A stretch of 64,000 nucleotides of DNA from Vibrio orientalis CIP 102891 = ATCC 33934 (GCF_000176235.1 NZ_ACZV01000004.1:744001-808000); one strand, 5' to 3'. Positions 7,488 to 18,040 are shown, numbered from the stretch's first letter. The notes: generated from the letters alone by a model not told the origin. Made by a program: numbers and translations.

Positions 7488-9773
7488 ATGGCCGAGACTG
7501 ATCTTGTGTCTCTTCTGTGGTTATTAGCTTGCACGTGTATTGCTTTATTTATGCAGGCTGGCTTTACCCTCGTCGAAACCGGGTGTGTTCGAGCCAAAAA
7601 CTCAGTCAATGTCGCGATGAAAAACATGGCTGACTTCCTTGTTGTTTCGATCGTTTACGTCTTTGTCGGATTTCACTTCGCTCAAGGCAGCTCCCTTTTT
7701 TCCTTTGAAACCTTCCCACCAGAAACCTCTCAGTTGCCTGTCTTAATGTTCAATCTCATGTTTGTGGCAACAGCGGCAACGATTGTTTCAGGCTGCGTAG
7801 CAGAACGAATGAGCTTTCGTGGTTATATCTACGCGTCCGCATTGATCGGATTGTTCACCTATCCTGTGGTTTCATACTGGACATGGAATCCAAACTCTTG
7901 GCTATCTCAACTTGGATTCCATGATTTTGCTGGTGGCGCTACCGTACATGTTGTTGGAGGGATGATCGGTTTAATAGGAACCATCGTTATCGGGCCACGA
8001 AAAGACCGATTTATGAGTAATCAGCAAGTCAATGAGATCCCTTCCTATAACCATACGCTAGTTACCATCGGCGTGTTTTTGATGGTGTTTGCTTGGATGG
8101 GATTTAATGGCGGTAGCTTTTATCGATTTGACGAACGGGTAGCGACAGTCCTATTTAACACCATGATGTGCGGCGTCGTGTCAGGCTTTGTCTCTTTGGT
8201 TCTTGTTCACCGTGCCCGACATATTCCCGTGTTTGTGATCCTCAATAGCGTATTAGGTGGCTTAGTTATCGTCACTGCCGGCGCGGATTTATTCGGTACT
8301 CTTGATGTCGTTTTGCTTGGGATACTTGCCTCTCTTACCGTTTATTTCGGTGACAAGCTATTGGTCGTGTTACGCATTGATGACCCCGTAGGAGCCATTC
8401 CTGTCCATTTATTCTGTGGCACTATCGGCACCTTTTATGTCGGGACAACAATCACTTCTCCCGAACAATTCAATTCACTTTGGCCAACAACGATACAGAT
8501 GATCGGATTAGTGGCGATATTACTTTGGTCCGCGATCAACTCCTACGCTTGTTTCTACTTACTCAAGTATTTCAAGATACATCGTGTCACCGAGCAAGCG
8601 GAACGCCTCGGACTTAATGTATCAGAGCATGGCGTCAAAATGAGTTGGCTAGAAACGCTCCAAGTCATCGAAACAATAAGCAAAAATGGAGATTACTCTA
8701 AACGTGTCCCGGTCGAAATAGGTACAGAGGCTGGTGACGTTGCCGTCTCCTTTAATCATTTGATGGACAGGTTGGAGTCAAATATACAAATTCTCCATCA
8801 CGTTGCTAAAGGCAATTTGACCAACATTGATATCGAACCAAGCAGCGACAAAGACATTATGGCGAATTCTCTTCACTCGATGATTGTCAGCTTACGAAGC
8901 TTGATCAATGAAGTAGAAGATGAAATCGAGAATAAGGCAATGGAGCTCGAGGACAGTGAGCATTCAATTAAAACCTTGATTGAAAAGTTCAAGCGCACAC
9001 AAGATCAACTGATGGAAGCGGAAAAGATGTCCGCACTTACAGGAATGGTTGTCGGTGTAGCGCATGAGTTAAATACCCCACTTGGCATTTCCGTCACTAG
9101 CTTGTCCTTACTCAGCGAACAACTTAATGATGTTGCCAATAAATTTGCAGACAAAACCATTACAACCGATGATCTAAACACGTTTCTTCAAGTCGCCAAC
9201 GAATGTGTGGAGATGATCGTCAACAATGTTGATCGCTCGGTCTCTTTAGTCAGCAAGCTTAAACAGATCAACCAAAAAATGACCGCAGAAGAAGCAAAAG
9301 CCATCAACTTAAAGCAAATCCTTGATGACGCGGTACTGCATGTACAAAACACGTTATCAGCAAAATCGATCGATGTAGACATCAATTGTGAAGAGTCATT
9401 ACAGCTCTTCTTGCCTCCTATTTCTCTGCAATGTGTCTTAGAAGAGTTAATCAGTAATAGTGCCGTGCATGGTTTTGTTGGTAAGAATGCTCAGCAAGAG
9501 CGAATTATCATGCTTAATGCCAGCGAAGAGAATGGCAAACTAAGTATCGTCGTTGAAGACAATGGTGTCGGTATTTCTCCTGAAAACCAAAAGAAAATCT
9601 TCCAACCATTTTTTACCACCCTTAGAGCCAAAGGCGGGACAGGTCTTGGTATGCATATGGTGTACAATATCTGCACTCAAAAGCTCGCAGGGGTGATTGA
9701 TGTAAAAAGTGAAGTGAACAAAGGAACTCGAATCGCTTTGTCTATCGATACTCTAGCCGCAGTTACTCAGTAA
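7488..9773 (+). CDS. ammonium transporter-histidine kinase fusion (Amt-HK)
   Basis: Residues 1 to about 370 are an Amt/Rh-type channel with around eleven membrane segments. The two histidines that line the ammonium pore are present: H154 in GGATVHVVGG and H307 in IPVHLFCG. Residues about 385-465 are HAMP-like, then a coiled coil follows. Next come a dimerisation and phosphoacceptor domain with H526 in GVAHELNTPLG, and an ATPase domain with VEDNGVGISPENQ and GGTGLGMHMV. It is therefore predicted to sense or transport ammonium at the inner membrane and pass the signal by phosphorylation. There is no receiver domain, no adjacent response regulator and no glnK beside it. The ribosome binding site AGAGG precedes the ATG. 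Confidence 0.93.
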   Translation: MAETDLVSLLWLLACTCIALFMQAGFTLVETGCVRAKNSVNVAMKNMADFLVVSIVYVFVGFHFAQGSSLFSFETFPPETSQLPVLMFNLMFVATAATIVSGCVAERMSFRGYIYASALIGLFTYPVVSYWTWNPNSWLSQLGFHDFAGGATVHVVGGMIGLIGTIVIGPRKDRFMSNQQVNEIPSYNHTLVTIGVFLMVFAWMGFNGGSFYRFDERVATVLFNTMMCGVVSGFVSLVLVHRARHIPVFVILNSVLGGLVIVTAGADLFGTLDVVLLGILASLTVYFGDKLLVVLRIDDPVGAIPVHLFCGTIGTFYVGTTITSPEQFNSLWPTTIQMIGLVAILLWSAINSYACFYLLKYFKIHRVTEQAERLGLNVSEHGVKMSWLETLQVIETISKNGDYSKRVPVEIGTEAGDVAVSFNHLMDRLESNIQILHHVAKGNLTNIDIEPSSDKDIMANSLHSMIVSLRSLINEVEDEIENKAMELEDSEHSIKTLIEKFKRTQDQLMEAEKMSALTGMVVGVAHELNTPLGISVTSLSLLSEQLNDVANKFADKTITTDDLNTFLQVANECVEMIVNNVDRSVSLVSKLKQINQKMTAEEAKAINLKQILDDAVLHVQNTLSAKSIDVDINCEESLQLFLPPISLQCVLEELISNSAVHGFVGKNAQQERIIMLNASEENGKLSIVVEDNGVGISPENQKKIFQPFFTTLRAKGGTGLGMHMVYNICTQKLAGVIDVKSEVNKGTRIALSIDTLAAVTQ

Positions 9774-9856
9774 CGCTTTCTAAAGTGCGGTGACTCATTT
9801 AAAATGCGACTCCTATTATCTAGAGCTTTCACTCATTAATCTAAGCAGGTAACGCA

Positions 9857-10171
9857 ATGGAAGCACCAACTAAAATTACTTTCTTCGAGTTTTTAACGCC
9901 ATTAGTCGCGTCTGGGAAGAAAACCATCACTATCAGAGACGAGTCTGAGTCTCACTACGTGCCGGGGACAACGGTCGAGGTCTATACACTTGAAACCGAT
10001 CAAAAGGTATGTGAAGTAAAGATCTTATCAGTCAAGCCACTGCACTATGACGATATTAATCAGTTCCACGCAGAACAAGAATACATTGAACTGCCAAAGC
10101 TTAAGACACTGATCCGAGAAATTTACCCTAACACAGACACACTATTTGAAATCAGCTACGAGCTTGTTTAA
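9857..10171 (+). CDS. yqfB: N4-acetylcytidine amidohydrolase, YqfB-type ASCH domain
   Basis: The 104-residue protein matches E. coli YqfB closely in length and motifs, including KKTITIRDESESHYVPG and HAEQEYIEL. YqfB is a very small ASCH-fold amidohydrolase that removes the acetyl group from N4-acetylcytidine. The lysine, threonine and glutamate expected in its active site fall at K22, T25 and the conserved HAEQE block. It is cytoplasmic and appears to be a single-gene unit with a hairpin after it. Confidence 0.9.
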   Translation: MEAPTKITFFEFLTPLVASGKKTITIRDESESHYVPGTTVEVYTLETDQKVCEVKILSVKPLHYDDINQFHAEQEYIELPKLKTLIREIYPNTDTLFEISYELV

Positions 10172-10185
10172 CCCGAATCCTTTTT

Positions 10186-10207
10186 GCAGGTAGCCAACGC
10201 TGCCTGC
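10186..10207 (+). terminator. hairpin after yqfB
   Basis: GCAGGTAGC (10186-10194) pairs with GCTGCCTGC (10199-10207) with one G-T wobble and a four-base loop, 14 bases after the yqfB stop. No T run follows, so termination efficiency is uncertain. Confidence 0.45.
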
Positions 10208-10272
10208 TAAAGATAATCCATAATCGTTTAATCCCACACAAACTTCTGCTTTTGCAGACTCTTCACCCCAAC

Positions 10273-10287
10273 TAGACGACTGGTCTA
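10273..10287 (+). promoter_or_regulatory. NemR-type operator in front of the regulator gene
   Basis: TAGACGACTGGTCTA is an imperfect palindrome with TAGAC/GTCTA ends, 21 bases before the ATG of the TetR-family gene. A nearly identical copy precedes the reductase gene at 10978. Both resemble the TAGACC...GGTCTA type of site recognised by E. coli NemR, which suggests autoregulation. Confidence 0.8.
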
Positions 10288-10308
10288 ATTTAATTTATAG
10301 TGCCATCC

Positions 10309-10899
10309 ATGAACGATAAAACAAACGATACACGTCAGCATATTCTTGATGTGGGCTATGAATTGATAGTGACGAAAGGCTTTACTGCCGTGGGCTTGGC
10401 TCAGCTGTTGAAATCTGCCGATGTACCAAAGGGCTCGTTCTATCATTACTTCAAGTCGAAGGAGCAATTCGGCGAGTCCTTGATTGAAGAGTATGTCCGC
10501 AGCTACTTGGCTCGTATCCAATCAGTACTCAACCAGCCAGAGATGAATGGTCGTGACTGTCTGCTCGACTATTTTTCGCGTTGGTTGGCATTCGATAACG
10601 GCGTATGCAACGCCAACAAGTGTCTTGTTGTTAAGTTAAGTGCTGAGGTTTCTGATCTCTCCGATACCATGCGCGTATCACTTGCCAACGGTGCGGAACT
10701 TATAATTCAAGCGCTCGCACAAACGCTGCAACGTGGTATTGATGACGGCTCTATTGCCCCACTCAATTGCCACGAGGTTGCTAGCCAGCTTTATCAACAA
10801 TGGCTTGGAGCAAGCCTACTCAACAAGTTGATGCAAGACCAATCTCATCTTGAATTGTGTCTAGCGACGACTAAGCAGCGTTTAGGCACAAATAGCTAA
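10309..10899 (+). CDS. TetR-family repressor, NemR-like electrophile/hypochlorite sensor
   Basis: The 196-residue protein aligns along its length with E. coli NemR as remembered: DTRQHILDVGYEL at the start, then VPKGSFYHYFKSKEQFGESL in the helix-turn-helix region. CLVVKLSAEVSDLSDTMR follows in the ligand domain. C105 falls where the redox-active cysteine of NemR lies (C106). NemR releases DNA when modified by reactive electrophiles or chlorine species. The ATG at 10309 is preferred over an in-frame GTG at 10300 because it matches the NemR N-terminus. The operators in front of it and of the following reductase/GST operon support a local regulon. Confidence 0.85.
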   Translation: MNDKTNDTRQHILDVGYELIVTKGFTAVGLAQLLKSADVPKGSFYHYFKSKEQFGESLIEEYVRSYLARIQSVLNQPEMNGRDCLLDYFSRWLAFDNGVCNANKCLVVKLSAEVSDLSDTMRVSLANGAELIIQALAQTLQRGIDDGSIAPLNCHEVASQLYQQWLGASLLNKLMQDQSHLELCLATTKQRLGTNS

Positions 10900-10939
10900 T
10901 AATTTGTTCGTAGTGAATAATCATTGAATCGTTAAATCT

Positions 10940-10966
10940 CCCGTCCATTTGAGGACGGGATTTTTT
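10940..10966 (+). terminator. intrinsic terminator of the nemR-like gene
   Basis: CCCGTCC (10940-10946) pairs with GGACGGG (10953-10959), followed by ATTTTTT. It separates the regulator from the reductase operon, which has its own operator just downstream. Confidence 0.88.
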
Positions 10967-10977
10967 CAAACATTAAC

Positions 10978-10992
10978 TAGACGACCGGTCTA
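10978..10992 (+). promoter_or_regulatory. NemR-type operator in front of the reductase/GST operon
   Basis: TAGACGACCGGTCTA differs at one base from the site at 10273-10287. It lies 16 bases before the ATG of the reductase, close enough to block transcription initiation or early elongation. Confidence 0.8.
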
Positions 10993-11008
10993 ATAAGGAA
11001 TAATTACC

Positions 11009-12043
11009 ATGTCTAACCTTACAACTCATCGCCAAATTGTCTTGGCATCACGTCCTGTTGGCGCTCCAACACCTGAAAATTTTCGCCTAGAACACGCAGA
11101 GGTTCCGTCTCCACAACAGGGCGAAATGCTCCTGCGCAGTGTCTACCTTTCGTTAGACCCTTACATGCGCGGTCGAATGAGCGATGCCAAATCTTACGCT
11201 GATCCCGTTGCCCTTGGCGAAACCATGGTCGGTGGTACAGTTTGTCAGGTTATGGAATCAAATCACGCTAACTTTGATAAAGGTGAATGGGTATTAGCGT
11301 TCACTGGTTGGCAAGACTACGGCATTTCTGACGGTGAAGGCCTGATTAAAATGGGCATGAACCCTAGTCACCCATCCTACGCACTCGGCGTCATGGGTAT
11401 GCCTGGCTTTACCGCTTATATGGGCCTCCTCGACATCGGTCAGCCTAAAGAAGGTGATACCTTAGTGGTTGCTGCAGCAACAGGCGCAGTGGGTTCAATG
11501 GTTGGCCAAATTGGTAAGTTAAAAGGATGCAGAGTGATTGGTGTCGCGGGCGGTGAAGAAAAATGTCGCTACGCGAAAGAGCAACTCGGTTTTGATGAAT
11601 GTATCGACCATAAAGCAAAAGACTTCGCACAGCAGCTTGCTGCTGCGTGTGATAACGGCATCGATGTCTATTTTGAAAACGTAGGTGGCAAGGTATTCGA
11701 TGCCGTCATGCCATTACTAAACACTGGCGCTCGTATCCCACTATGTGGCTTGATTTCACAATACAACGCAACTTCACTGCCTGATGGGCCAGATCGTATG
11801 TCTATGCTGATGGCGCAACTGCTGATTAAACGCATCAAGATGCAAGGCTTCATAATTTTTGACGACTACGGCCATCGCTATAGTGAGTTTGCAACGCAAA
11901 TGACCCAATGGCTGTCAGAAGGGAAAATCCACTACCGAGAGCACTTAGTTGAAGGGTTAGAAAACGCTCCCGAAGCGTTCATTGGTCTGTTAGAAGGCAA
12001 GAATTTTGGCAAGCTCGTCGTCAAAACTAACGAGCCAGTATAG
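11009..12043 (+). CDS. NADP-dependent medium-chain oxidoreductase, CurA/alkenal reductase type
   Basis: The 344-residue protein belongs to the zinc-free medium-chain reductase group that includes curcumin reductase CurA and leukotriene B4 dehydrogenases. These reduce alpha,beta-unsaturated carbonyls with NADPH. The substrate-side signature LDPYMRGRM is near residues 50-58, and the nucleotide-binding loop VVAAATGAVGSMVGQIGK is near 152-169. The reaction suits the NemR-like operator in front of it: reactive enals would inactivate the repressor and induce the enzyme. A GST gene follows nine bases after the stop, clearly in the same operon. Confidence 0.9.
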   Translation: MSNLTTHRQIVLASRPVGAPTPENFRLEHAEVPSPQQGEMLLRSVYLSLDPYMRGRMSDAKSYADPVALGETMVGGTVCQVMESNHANFDKGEWVLAFTGWQDYGISDGEGLIKMGMNPSHPSYALGVMGMPGFTAYMGLLDIGQPKEGDTLVVAAATGAVGSMVGQIGKLKGCRVIGVAGGEEKCRYAKEQLGFDECIDHKAKDFAQQLAAACDNGIDVYFENVGGKVFDAVMPLLNTGARIPLCGLISQYNATSLPDGPDRMSMLMAQLLIKRIKMQGFIIFDDYGHRYSEFATQMTQWLSEGKIHYREHLVEGLENAPEAFIGLLEGKNFGKLVVKTNEPV

Positions 12044-12052
12044 GAGCTATAC

Positions 12053-12670
12053 ATGATTACTTTACACCACCTAAACCAATCTCGCTCTAAGCGTATTATT
12101 TGGCTTCTTGAGGAATTGGAAGTGGATTACCACATCGTTCCTTATCAGCGAGACAGCGTGACCTTCCTTGCACCACCAGAACTCAAATCCATTCACCCAC
12201 TTGGCAAGTCACCAGTAATTGAAGATCAAGGTCGAGTGATTACTGAATCTGGTGCAATTACAGAGTACTTGATCAGCAAATATGCGCCTGAACGTCTTGC
12301 TCCAAACCGAGACAGTGACGAATACGTCGACTATATCCAGTGGTTACATTTCGCTGAAAGTTCAGCGGCACTGCCACTCCTTCTAAAAATATTTGTCGCT
12401 AAAGATGGTGCGCCAACCAACTTTCTTGCTGATTATGCAGAACTTGAGCTTGATAAAGTGATGAGCTATGTCGACCACTCGCTTGAGGGTAAGCGTTACT
12501 TCGTGGCAGATAAGTTAACCGGCGCTGACGTCATGATGTCGTTTATTGTTGAGGCTCTAAATAGATTCGGACTAATGAAACGCTACCCGAATATCGCGCA
12601 ATACGCCAAACAACTCACTACTCATGCTGCTTGGCAAAAAGCAGAACAGTTAGAAGTTCAGTATAGCTAA
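12053..12670 (+). CDS. glutathione S-transferase
   Basis: The 205-residue protein has the thioredoxin-like N-terminal domain (residues 1-78, with LNQSRSKRIIWLLEELEV and the glutathione-binding ITESGAITEYL). An all-helical C-terminal domain contains the LTGADVMMSFIVEAL stretch. It would conjugate or reduce electrophiles with glutathione in the cytoplasm. GGAGC precedes the ATG. Cotranscription with the CurA-like reductase and shared NemR-type control point to carbonyl or enal detoxification. Confidence 0.92.
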   Translation: MITLHHLNQSRSKRIIWLLEELEVDYHIVPYQRDSVTFLAPPELKSIHPLGKSPVIEDQGRVITESGAITEYLISKYAPERLAPNRDSDEYVDYIQWLHFAESSAALPLLLKIFVAKDGAPTNFLADYAELELDKVMSYVDHSLEGKRYFVADKLTGADVMMSFIVEALNRFGLMKRYPNIAQYAKQLTTHAAWQKAEQLEVQYS

Positions 12671-12677
12671 ACCTTCG

Positions 12678-12699
12678 GCGCTGCTATTTATGGCAGCGC
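12678..12699 (+). terminator. hairpin after the GST gene
   Basis: GCGCTGC (12678-12684) pairs with GCAGCGC (12693-12699) eight bases after the GST stop. A pyrimidine-rich stretch with a short T run follows at some distance. Confidence 0.55.
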
Positions 12700-12898
12700 T
12701 ATTTCCCCTCTCCTTTTTTCGCCCAAACCTCTGTTCCTGTTTCATTTCTCTTGCCAAATTATGATAGAAAATACCTATCGACAACATAGCTACAACCAGA
12801 TTTCTAAAAGCGCGAAAAGCTCCTATTCTAAGTACAGCAAAGACCACACTGTAGACGTGGTTCTTATCTCACACTACTTACTTGCTGTGACACTCTAG

Positions 12899-15079
<2,181 letters not shown>

Positions 15080-15094
15080 TTACAGGTCAATCTT

Positions 15095-15129
15095 TAGTTG
15101 TCATTGGTAAACATCCCAATCGTCAACTA
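15095..15129 (+). repeat. imperfect hairpin downstream of katG
   Basis: TAGTTG...ATTGG pairs with CCAAT...CAACTA (15095-15129) with a small internal mismatch. It lies just after the katG stop and upstream of a better terminator hairpin. Confidence 0.45.
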
Positions 15130-15159
15130 GGGTTAACTATGTAGCACTTAAATGAGAAA

Positions 15160-15187
15160 AGAGGTGCATATGAGCGCCTCTTTATTT
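15160..15187 (+). terminator. intrinsic terminator after katG
   Basis: AGAGGTGC (15160-15167) pairs with GCGCCTCT (15174-15181) with one G-T wobble, followed by TTATTT. Confidence 0.65.
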
Positions 15188-15213
15188 AAACCTCAGTTCA
15201 AGGAGAGTTAGAT

Positions 15214-15273
15214 ATGGATACCTTTAACTTCTTTAAGCTATTTGATACCAAAGAACTATTTATTTTTTACTAG
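15214..15273 (+). CDS. possible 19-residue peptide (MDTFNFFKLFDTKELFIFY)
   Basis: A short frame starts at 15214, preceded at seven to eight bases by AAGGAGAG, a strong ribosome binding site in a non-coding stretch, and ends in TAG at 15273. The predicted peptide is unusually rich in phenylalanine (six in 19) and could associate with membranes. It sits between the katG terminator and the end of a minus-strand gene. The ribosome binding site is the only support, so it may be chance. Confidence 0.3.
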   Translation: MDTFNFFKLFDTKELFIFY

Positions 15274-15278
15274 TCGGC

Positions 15279-16160
15279 TTACTGCTGACTTTTCGCAACC
15301 GCTTTCATGAGTACGGACGTGTCCATGCGGCCAAAACCATCTTCTTGTAGCTCAGCGTACTGCTCGTCCACTTTTTTCGTTAATGGAAGCTCTAGGCCCA
15401 CACGTTCTGCTTCTTTTAAACAGAACCCTAAGTCTTTGCGCATCCAGTCAATTGCGAAACCAAAGTCAAATTTGTCTTGAGACATAGTGACAGCGCGATT
15501 TTCCATCTGCCATGACCCTGCAGCGCCATGTTTTAATGTCTCTACCACCTGTTCAACATCTAATCCCGACTTTTGTGCCAGTAACAAGGCTTCGCTGAGA
15601 CCTTGTAAAATGCCGCCAATACAGATCTGGTTAACCATTTTGCAACGCTGACCCTGACCATTTTCACCCAGCAATGTCATTTGCTTCGCGTACACATCCA
15701 TTATCGGTGAAATATCATCAAAGATAGCTTGCTCACCACCACACATGATAGTTAATACGCCGTTTTCCGCCCCTGCTTGACCACCAGACACTGGCGCATC
15801 CATAAAGGTATTGCCATTCTCTTTCGCAGCCTGAGCTAACTCAACCGCTAACTCTGCTGATGTCGTTGTATGATCAACTAATACCGCGCCCGGTTTTAGA
15901 GAAGACAGAATGCCCGCTTCACCATACACTACACTTCTCACGTCATCATCGTTACCAACACAAACAAAAACCACATCAGCGTCTTGTGCCGCTTGGCTTG
16001 GCGTTTCACATGCCTGTCCTACGTATTCTGCTGCCCATTTGTCTGCTTTCTCTTTAGTACGGTTGAAAACCTTTGTCTCATACCCTGTTTTGCTTAAAAA
16101 GCCCGCCATTGGGTAACCCATAACACCTAGACCAACAAACGCTACCTTTTTGTTCTGCAC
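15279..16160 (-). CDS. NAD(P)-dependent beta-hydroxyacid dehydrogenase (3-hydroxyisobutyrate dehydrogenase family)
   Basis: The 293-residue protein has a Rossmann fold with GLGVMGYPMA at residues 10-19. The substrate-binding segment DAPVSGGQAGAENG starts at D121, and the catalytic lysine K174 is in GQRCKMVNQI. These features mark the family of 3-hydroxyisobutyrate dehydrogenase, tartronate semialdehyde reductase and glyoxylate/succinic semialdehyde reductases. A second family member, mmsB, lies in the valine operon at 35296-36192, so this copy probably handles a different hydroxyacid. It appears to be a single-gene unit; the real substrate cannot be told. Confidence 0.88.
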   Translation of the reverse strand: MQNKKVAFVGLGVMGYPMAGFLSKTGYETKVFNRTKEKADKWAAEYVGQACETPSQAAQDADVVFVCVGNDDDVRSVVYGEAGILSSLKPGAVLVDHTTTSAELAVELAQAAKENGNTFMDAPVSGGQAGAENGVLTIMCGGEQAIFDDISPIMDVYAKQMTLLGENGQGQRCKMVNQICIGGILQGLSEALLLAQKSGLDVEQVVETLKHGAAGSWQMENRAVTMSQDKFDFGFAIDWMRKDLGFCLKEAERVGLELPLTKKVDEQYAELQEDGFGRMDTSVLMKAVAKSQQ

Positions 16161-16251
16161 TTTCTTTCCCTCAAAATTTATTACTTATCGTTTTCACCCG
16201 AGTGTACTAAACATTGGACGACAAATTAATAAGCGAAGAGTGCATTAAGCA

Positions 16252-16276
16252 ACAAAGCCCCATAAAGGGGCTTTGT
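16252..16276 (-). terminator. intrinsic terminator of the haem-binding barrel gene
   Basis: ACAAAGCCCC (16252-16261) and GGGGCTTTGT (16267-16276) form a perfect 10-bp stem about 30 bases after the minus-strand stop. Confidence 0.75.
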
Positions 16277-16304
16277 ATCGCATCTATTGGCAGTTAAAAA
16301 GACA

Positions 16305-16925
16305 TTATTTCACTTTTTCTAATGTGCTCGTGTCAGTGTGAGCAAAAGGCTTGCCGTAAATATCCAAACTCGTTGTTTGTGAATAAGTTAACGTATCATC
16401 AGAGATACTCATATTGATAATAAAGTCTGTCGTCTTCGCATTGGCTGTCATATATTCAGACTCAGCAATGCCTCTAACTGATGCTTTAAGAATCATTGTA
16501 TTGCCTGCCGGACCTTCCGCTGTCACACATGTCGTTCTTGGTACACAAAATGAGTTGTAAACAATCTGATTCTCTTGGTCGTAGATCAAGTAACCGCGCT
16601 GATCATGGAATTTAGAATCGTCCGCCTTACGGAACACTTCCTGCTTGTAGTAGAGTGCAACCAAATACTGGTCACTGGCATTGGTCGCGTCAGCTGCAAC
16701 TTCAAACGTCATCACTTCGTAGAAAGGCGTTACGGCTGGTCCACCTTTACCCACCGCAGAGTCAGTCTGGCCTGGTGACATATCCACCCCACCCGTTTCC
16801 ACTGATTTCCATGTTCCAACTAATGGCGTGAGAGGACCAAAATCCATACCATCGATCGTTGAATGTTCTGCCATTACAGGTGCTGAAATGGCTGCTGTGA
16901 TACCCAGTGCTAAGAGTTTTTTCAT
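16305..16925 (-). CDS. exported haem-binding beta-barrel protein (nitrobindin/THAP4-like)
   Basis: The 206-residue protein has a signal peptide (MKKLLALGITAAISAPVMAE) with cleavage after VMA. The mature part looks like the nitrobindin-type ten-stranded barrel: GTWKSVETGGVDMSPGQ near the start, then FYEVMTFEV and DQRGYLIYDQENQIVYNSF. In that family the barrel binds haem or a fatty-acid-like ligand, and here it would do so in the periplasm. The start at 16925 is supported by AAGGAT upstream and by the signal peptide; an in-frame start eleven codons earlier adds non-signal residues. No haem-ligand histidine can be assigned with confidence. Confidence 0.72.
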   Translation of the reverse strand: MKKLLALGITAAISAPVMAEHSTIDGMDFGPLTPLVGTWKSVETGGVDMSPGQTDSAVGKGGPAVTPFYEVMTFEVAADATNASDQYLVALYYKQEVFRKADDSKFHDQRGYLIYDQENQIVYNSFCVPRTTCVTAEGPAGNTMILKASVRGIAESEYMTANAKTTDFIINMSISDDTLTYSQTTSLDIYGKPFAHTDTSTLEKVK

Positions 16926-17164
16926 TATAATAATCCTTTTTAGGAATTGACTTTGCAATGCACTATAAGGACATGGGGCTATAATTTATTAACCCAGATC
17001 ATTTCTTGACCGAAATTGAGCATAACCATGTAAATGAGTGTGTACCCATTTGCCAGGCTAATTAATGCAAAGGGTAGATTGTTGATTTGTATAACTTTCC
17101 CCCTATTAGCTTTAGGGAAAATATGACAAAATCGATGTACTTTCATTCTATTCAAGTTGTAACT

Positions 17165-17818
17165 ATGAACTATCAAGCCGCGATATTCGATATGGATGGC
17201 CTTTTACTCGATACAGAAAGAGTCTGTATGAGAGTATTTAAGCAAGCCTGTCTAACTCAAGAACTGCCATTCTACGAAGACGTTTATCTGTCTATTATTG
17301 GTAGAAACTCTGCGGGGATTGAGAAGATTTTCCGCGACGCCTACGGTGACGACCTAGAACGACTGCACAACGAATGGAAAAAGAACTACCAAGCCATTGT
17401 CAAACACCAAGCAATCCCAGTGAAGGAAGGTGTCGTCGAACTGCTTACTTGGCTAAAATCGAACAATATCCCTACTGCCGTTGCAACCTCCACGCATAAA
17501 GATATCGCTGAGAAAAAACTGGAGTTATCTGACCTTTCTGGCTATTTCGACTCAGTCACCTGTGGTTGTGAAGTCTCAAATGGTAAACCCGATCCTGAGA
17601 TCTACCTATTAGCAGCACAACGACTGGCGGTCGAACCTAATAGATGCCTAGCTTTCGAAGACTCAAATAATGGTGTCATTAGTGCTGTGGGCGCAACGAT
17701 GATGACTTTCCAAATTCCTGACCTAGTTGAACCAAGTCCTGAAGTCATCCAACTTGGGCACTCTATTCTTCCTTCTCTTAATGCGGTTTTAGAACACCTA
17801 AAGCAAACCCATCGTTGA
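17165..17818 (+). CDS. HAD-superfamily hydrolase (sugar phosphatase/phosphoglucomutase-like)
   Basis: The 217-residue cytoplasmic enzyme carries HAD motif I FDMDGLLLDT (nucleophile D9, acid/base D11). Motif II is VATSTH, and motifs III/IV are NGKPDPEIYLLAA and FEDSNNGVISA. The helical cap domain inserted after motif I (residues about 15-85) is the type found in beta-phosphoglucomutases and 2-deoxyglucose-6-phosphate phosphatases. The substrate cannot be read from sequence. ATG 17165 is chosen because the FDMDG motif normally starts within ten residues of the N-terminus; earlier in-frame ATGs at 17123 and 17135 would add an unrelated leader. Confidence 0.88.
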   Translation: MNYQAAIFDMDGLLLDTERVCMRVFKQACLTQELPFYEDVYLSIIGRNSAGIEKIFRDAYGDDLERLHNEWKKNYQAIVKHQAIPVKEGVVELLTWLKSNNIPTAVATSTHKDIAEKKLELSDLSGYFDSVTCGCEVSNGKPDPEIYLLAAQRLAVEPNRCLAFEDSNNGVISAVGATMMTFQIPDLVEPSPEVIQLGHSILPSLNAVLEHLKQTHR

Positions 17819-17825
17819 TCGACTC

Positions 17826-17850
17826 AGAAGCTTGGTAACTCCAAGCTTCT
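17826..17850 (+). terminator. hairpin after the HAD gene
   Basis: AGAAGCTTGG (17826-17835) and CCAAGCTTCT (17841-17850) form a perfect 10-bp stem seven bases after the stop. The tail is TCTCC rather than a T run. Confidence 0.65.
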
Positions 17851-18040
17851 TCTCCGTATATTAGAACTTTCTTATATCCATTCTCCATTTTCAATAACCA
17901 AGCGTTCTATACAAATTTCCTTAGCCCCCTTTTTAACCGCTGATTTCATCCCAACTGTAATAAGTGTCTGTTGAGTTAAGTTTTACGCTTGCTTATAAAT
18001 GCTCAACCTAGCCTGATATCAATCGGAATAAGGAATAACA

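Noticed and set aside
15170..15211. 13-codon frame MSASLFKPQFKES after katG.
   Set aside because: Its start lies in the loop of the katG terminator hairpin, and AGAGG is part of the stem rather than a clear ribosome binding site.
16979..17176. 65-residue frame on the minus strand upstream of the haem-binding barrel gene.
   Set aside because: It overlaps the start of the HAD gene, has no ribosome binding site and no recognisable features.
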